NCBI GenBank assembly: GCA_902766845.1
Contig: CACXFD010000031.1
Span: 1 to 12,298 of the forward strand
DNA length: 12,298 nt
Direction: 5' to 3'
DNA from: an uncultured Lachnospiraceae bacterium
GTDB lineage: Bacteria > Bacillota > Clostridia > Lachnospirales > Lachnospiraceae
Shown here: positions 12,291 to 12,298 of the stretch, piece by piece
Numbering within the stretch: position 1 is the stretch's first letter
How the letters are laid out: the number at the start of each line of letters is the position of its first letter
Translations under genes and position numbers: made by a program
The notes under the pieces: model-generated
The model's input: the letters and a program-made list of their open reading frames with translations, nothing else
The model's database searches: none
Told to the model about the DNA's origin: nothing

Positions 12291-12298
12291 AAGGAGGA
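12291..12298 (+). promoter_or_regulatory. Ribosome binding site of a gene starting beyond the right edge
   Basis: The window ends in aaggagga, a near-perfect Shine-Dalgarno sequence at the end of an A-rich stretch (from about 12264). A plus-strand gene should begin within about ten bases after the window. No -35/-10 pair was found between the tandem repeats and this site. Confidence 0.65.

Overview
The window looks like chromosomal DNA of a GC-rich member of the Bacillota, most likely a Clostridia/Lachnospiraceae-type anaerobe. This is inferred from gene content: mutS2, a YhaM-type exoribonuclease, an RlmD/RumA-type 23S rRNA methyltransferase, a YwaF/TMEM164-type membrane protein, an OmpR/EnvZ-type pair, and Shine-Dalgarno-led starts with Bacillota-like -35/-10 boxes in a divergent AT-rich spacer. 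No tRNA, rRNA, CRISPR array, transposase or integrase was seen.

Layout. 1-305: C-terminal part of a phosphotransferase-like protein running off the left edge. 306-828: a gene-free stretch filled almost completely with GC-rich repeats: two copies of a 27-bp motif, a 144-bp palindrome-ended element, then four ~65-bp tandem units. 829-1482: a lipoprotein with a cyclophilin-like domain, closed by a strong terminator. 1677-2480 (-): an RNase Z-like metallo-beta-lactamase-fold hydrolase convergent with it. 2523-2669: a second copy of the palindrome-ended element, inverted relative to the first. 2753-7285 (-): an apparent operon mutS2 - response regulator - histidine kinase. 7286-7533: divergent promoter region. 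7534-12114 (+): a likely operon of a membrane-anchored HtrA-like protein lacking its catalytic His and Ser, yhaM, an rRNA methyltransferase and a seven-helix membrane protein. 12117-12250: a 65-bp tandem duplication, followed by the ribosome binding site of a gene beyond the right edge.

The core genes are mostly housekeeping (RNA turnover, rRNA modification, DNA transactions, envelope sensing). The unusual content is (i) the two-copy structured repeat, whose 102-bp cores are 98/102 identical while the terminal inverted repeats differ between copies but match within each copy; (ii) arrays with the same ~65-bp period at two distant intergenic sites; (iii) a pseudoprotease version of HtrA at the head of a four-gene operon; and (iv) a chain of two minute cistrons linked by ATGA overlaps between the rRNA methyltransferase and the membrane protein. 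I saw no convincing complete new multi-gene defence or mobile system. The structured repeat is the best candidate for something undescribed.
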